Below, piece by piece: positions 15,840 through 17,785 of a stretch of DNA of 17,785 nt. The stretch is from Thermoplasmata archaeon (GTDB lineage: Archaea; Thermoplasmatota; Thermoplasmata; Thermoplasmatales; Thermoplasmataceae): NCBI GenBank assembly GCA_021846695.1, contig JAJZWN010000024.1, positions 1-17,785 of the forward strand, given 5' to 3'. Both the position numbers and the translations under genes were made by a program. Each line of letters begins with the position of its first letter. Within the stretch, counting starts at the first letter, position 1. The notes below the pieces were generated by a model. That model made no database searches. It had not been told where the DNA came from and saw only the letters and a program-made list of their open reading frames with translations.

Positions 15840-16260
15840 TTTAATCACTTCCATAGTGGCGGTCATGCAGTGTACTATACCGTACCCGCCTGTTATGTTC
15901 TCAAGGTTGAGGACATAGGTGTCTATCCTGTTCTCGTACATTTCTTTTTTGGATGGGAACATACATTCTGACCAGATGAATTTTGAATATCCTTCCTATT
16001 TGAATTTTGTCTTTATGAGACCCCACTGCCATTCAGGTACTCCAGGTCTTTTGATTTCAGTGATTCATTCAGTTATTTTCCTGATCAGCGTAAGTTTTAT
16101 GGTCGCTTCCTGAAAATATGGAATAAAAACTTCTCGATGTAATTCTGTCGAATTGATTTCGAATATTCCCAGGAGCATCAGTGCCTTGCCTAAAATAAAT
16201 GTTTCACGGATAAGTAACCAGATAACTGGAACATTTTCACACATATCATAAACATAATTA
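15840..16260 (-). pseudogene. Decayed reading frame with arginine deiminase-like catalytic-Cys motif (arcA relic?)
   Basis: Read on the minus strand in the same frame as arcB, this stretch is protein-like for about 140 codons. It is broken only by TGA at 16065-16067 and TAG at 15996-15998. The 3' end translates to YENRIDTYVLNL then GGYGIVHCMTATME and runs without a stop into arcB. G-x-x-H-C-M-T is the catalytic-cysteine signature at the C-terminus of arginine deiminases and related guanidino-modifying enzymes (P. aeruginosa ArcA ends GGGHCMT...). An arcA-arcB-arcC order is common, which supports this reading. Most of a normal 400-residue enzyme is missing. The region also holds the promoter of the divergent anion permease gene. 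Alternatives are agmatine deiminase or amidinotransferase, or a chance frame upstream of the motif. Confidence 0.45.
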
Positions 16261-16272
16261 CTATCAACAAAC

Positions 16273-16282
16273 GATAAATATG
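16273..16282 (+). promoter_or_regulatory. TATA-like promoter of the anion permease gene
   Basis: The element GATAAATATG is centred 25 nt before ATG 16302 with no ribosome binding site, fitting a leaderless start. It lies immediately beyond the 5' limit of the arcA-like relic. Confidence 0.5.
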
Positions 16283-16301
16283 GTAAAGTAATAAAGATTA
16301 A

Positions 16302-17294
16302 ATGACTTTAATTTTAATAGCGTTGAAGTTTCTCCTGATAGTATTCGGTTCTATTATTGCTGGATTTATCGGTTCATTAACAGGTTTAGGTGGTGGTACC
16401 GTCTTAGTTCCTGTTCTAACTTTATTCTACGGCATTCCTTTTATTTTTGCTGCTGGAGCAAGCCTTATATCAACCATAGCAACATCTGCCGGTTCTGCAA
16501 GCGCATATACAAAGAAAAAAATAGCTAACATAAAAATAGGAATAGGACTGGAAATTGCCACCACCACAGGTGCAATAGTAGGCTCACTGACATTGATTTT
16601 TATAGATAAACATTCACTCATATGGAGTGTTTATGTTATTTTTGGTCTTGTGCTTTTATTTTCATTAATACCGACAATAAAAAAAATAGGAAAGGAGATT
16701 CCACCGGAGACAAAACCAGACTGGAGCACTAAATTATTTCAGTTAACCGGATCCTATTATGACGAAAGGCTGAGAAAGACAATAAAATACCATGGCATCA
16801 GATGGTGGCTGGGAGAAATAGTAATGTTCTTCGCAGGATTTGTATCGGGGCTCCTGGGAATAGGTTCCGGAGCATTAAAGGTACTGGGCATGGACTGGGC
16901 AATGAATCTTCCCATGAAAGTTACAACCACTTCCAGCAATTTCATGATAGGAATAACAGCAGCAACTGGAAGTTCCATTTACTGGTATGAGGGATATATA
17001 AATCTGTTCATAGCCGCAGCCACTGCAATAGGTGTACTGATAGGGGCATATTTCGGTGCAAAGGTTCTTGTGAAGATTTCAAATGAAAACATTAGGTGGA
17101 TATTCTTTGCAATTCTGTCTTTCCTCGGGTTTGATATGGTATTCAAGGGACTTCACCTGATAAATTTCATTATAACTTTCTCACTGATGATACAGTTCTT
17201 TATATCAATTATAATATCCATAGTCTTAATATCTCTACTGTATTATAATTCTAAGAGAAAAGAGTGGAGGGATAATAATGAAAAATCACGATGA
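16302..17294 (+). CDS. TauE/SafE (TSUP) family anion permease
   Basis: A 330-residue membrane protein of the family linked to export or uptake of sulfite, sulfonates, sulfoacetate and related anions. The two internally repeated glycine-rich signatures are GSLTGLGGGTVLVP (24-37) and GFVSGLLGIGSGALKV (179-194), the latter followed by KVTTTSSNFMIG (206-217). It is longer than the usual 250 residues because of a hydrophilic insert of about 45 residues between the halves (126-170). Such long forms often sit next to DUF1634 proteins, as here. The next gene starts 17 bp before this one ends. For an acidophile exposed to sulfur compounds, sulfite or a similar anion is a reasonable guess but is not shown by the sequence. 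Confidence 0.87.
   Translation: MTLILIALKFLLIVFGSIIAGFIGSLTGLGGGTVLVPVLTLFYGIPFIFAAGASLISTIATSAGSASAYTKKKIANIKIGIGLEIATTTGAIVGSLTLIFIDKHSLIWSVYVIFGLVLLFSLIPTIKKIGKEIPPETKPDWSTKLFQLTGSYYDERLRKTIKYHGIRWWLGEIVMFFAGFVSGLLGIGSGALKVLGMDWAMNLPMKVTTTSSNFMIGITAATGSSIYWYEGYINLFIAAATAIGVLIGAYFGAKVLVKISNENIRWIFFAILSFLGFDMVFKGLHLINFIITFSLMIQFFISIIISIVLISLLYYNSKRKEWRDNNEKSR
17266..17270 (+). promoter_or_regulatory. Shine-Dalgarno of the DUF1634-type gene
   Basis: GGAGG lies inside the 3' end of the permease gene, 7 nt before ATG 17278. It supports translation from a shared message. Confidence 0.7.
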
Positions 17295-17679
17295 TGAAAT
17301 AATAATAAGCTATTTCCTTAAAGCAGGTGTAATGATAAGTGTGTCATTTATTATAGTAGGCGTTATACTATTATTCGCAAAAAACGGTGGAGACGGATAC
17401 ACACTTGCGCAGATGTCCGATTATCATTATGCACTTGCGCACGGAATTGATTCAAGATCCGTTTCACTGAATAAAATTTTGTCAGGACTTTCGGAAATTG
17501 ATGGGCTTTATTTCATAACAGTTGGTCTCTGGGTATTGATATTTACCCCTATTACCGTGGTATTCATAGGATGGCTTTCATTTCTTGAGGACAAAAACTA
17601 CCTTTACGTTGGAATGGCATCAATTGTTCTATTCAATTTATTCTTTGCAATGCTGGTTATACCAAGATTCATAGTGTGA
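17278..17679 (+). CDS. DUF1634-type small membrane protein
   Basis: A 133-residue protein with three hydrophobic segments (about 15-34, 76-100 and 108-129) and a polar loop of about 40 residues between the first two. Layout and position directly after a TauE/SafE permease match DUF1634 proteins, a family of unknown function that habitually follows such permeases. It overlaps the permease gene by 17 bp in another frame and has a good Shine-Dalgarno, so the two products are probably made together and may form a complex. No catalytic motif is visible. The family call rests on context and shape. Confidence 0.7.
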   Translation: MKNHDDEIIISYFLKAGVMISVSFIIVGVILLFAKNGGDGYTLAQMSDYHYALAHGIDSRSVSLNKILSGLSEIDGLYFITVGLWVLIFTPITVVFIGWLSFLEDKNYLYVGMASIVLFNLFFAMLVIPRFIV

Positions 17680-17688
17680 TTGGAAAGA

Positions 17689-17701
17689 TTATAATATTTT
17701 A
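17689..17701 (+). promoter_or_regulatory. TATA-like promoter of the right-edge gene
   Basis: TTATAATATTTTA is centred about 24 nt before ATG 17719, the geometry seen at other leaderless genes here. Confidence 0.45.
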
Positions 17702-17718
17702 TACCAATATATGGCAGT

Positions 17719-17785
17719 ATGGCCGCAGGTAACTCATTTTTTGGTTACGCAAGGGGATTCGAGATAAGGGACAGTGAAACCATAA
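17719..17785 (+). CDS. Start of an unidentified gene, cut by the window edge
   Basis: From ATG 17719 the frame is open for 22 codons to the end of the window, beginning MAAGNSFFGYARGF. The upstream TATA-like box has the spacing of a leaderless start. The other ATG at 17711 leads to a stop after 18 codons. Too little is present to name a family. Confidence 0.45.
   Translation, partial: MAAGNSFFGYARGFEIRDSETI

Noticed and set aside
15996..16067. Read-through of TAG (as pyrrolysine) and TGA to make a longer fused arcA-arcB protein
   Set aside because: Two different stops, a missing N-terminal majority of the enzyme and a good internal ribosome binding site for arcB all point to decay rather than recoding.
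1..17785. CRISPR array, tRNA or rRNA genes, insertion sequences, integrase or defence genes
   Set aside because: I found no regularly spaced repeats, no tRNA-like stretch, no transposase or integrase motifs, and no nuclease or toxin-antitoxin pattern.

Overview
This is about 17.8 kb of AT-rich chromosomal DNA, most likely from an acidophilic archaeon of the Thermoplasmatales (Ferroplasma, Acidiplasma or Picrophilus-like). The taxonomic call is an inference with no marker gene behind it. It rests on four things: most single genes have a TATA-like box about 25 nt before the start codon and no ribosome binding site (leaderless transcripts); true Shine-Dalgarno sites appear mainly before operon-internal genes; QueC is present without its bacterial partners nearby, as expected for archaeal archaeosine synthesis; and a soluble CYP119/CYP231-type P450 sits beside central metabolic and transport genes. 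Nothing in the window looks like a phage, insertion sequence, CRISPR array or defence island.

Left part (1-5471): a histidine phosphatase converges on an MFS transporter, and their 3' ends share 4 bp. Behind the transporter on the minus strand lies a DedA-family membrane protein. Then, on the plus strand, come three separately promoted enzyme genes: a 2-hydroxyacid dehydrogenase (probably NADPH-linked glyoxylate/hydroxypyruvate reductase), queC and hemB.

Middle part (5401-9679): a tightly coupled minus-strand pair encodes a truncated glycosyltransferase-2/GtrA fusion and a large GT-C-like membrane protein. Together they suggest lipid-linked sugar handling for surface glycosylation. The GT-C gene runs 71 bp into the 3' end of hemB. 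A cytochrome P450 diverges from this pair, followed by a small unrecognised minus-strand gene with a near-perfect Shine-Dalgarno.

Right part (9680-17785): after a 383-bp non-coding stretch come AMP-forming acetyl-CoA synthetase and a SatP/YaaH acetate transporter as a two-gene acetate-assimilation operon, then another MFS transporter. On the minus strand, ornithine carbamoyltransferase and carbamate kinase form the lower half of the arginine deiminase pathway. Just upstream of them, in the same frame as ornithine carbamoyltransferase, is a decayed open frame with two stops and an HCMT motif like the catalytic cysteine of arginine deiminase. I read it as an arcA relic. Finally, a TauE/SafE-type anion permease overlaps a small DUF1634-type membrane protein, and the first 22 codons of another gene run off the right edge.

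The most interesting items are the arcA-like relic fused in frame to arcB, the GT2-GtrA protein that has lost its nucleotide-binding part, the sequon-rich C-terminal domain of the GT-C protein, the unknown small gene opposite the acs promoter region, and two-tier nested inverted repeats downstream of queC and between the MFS and arcC genes.
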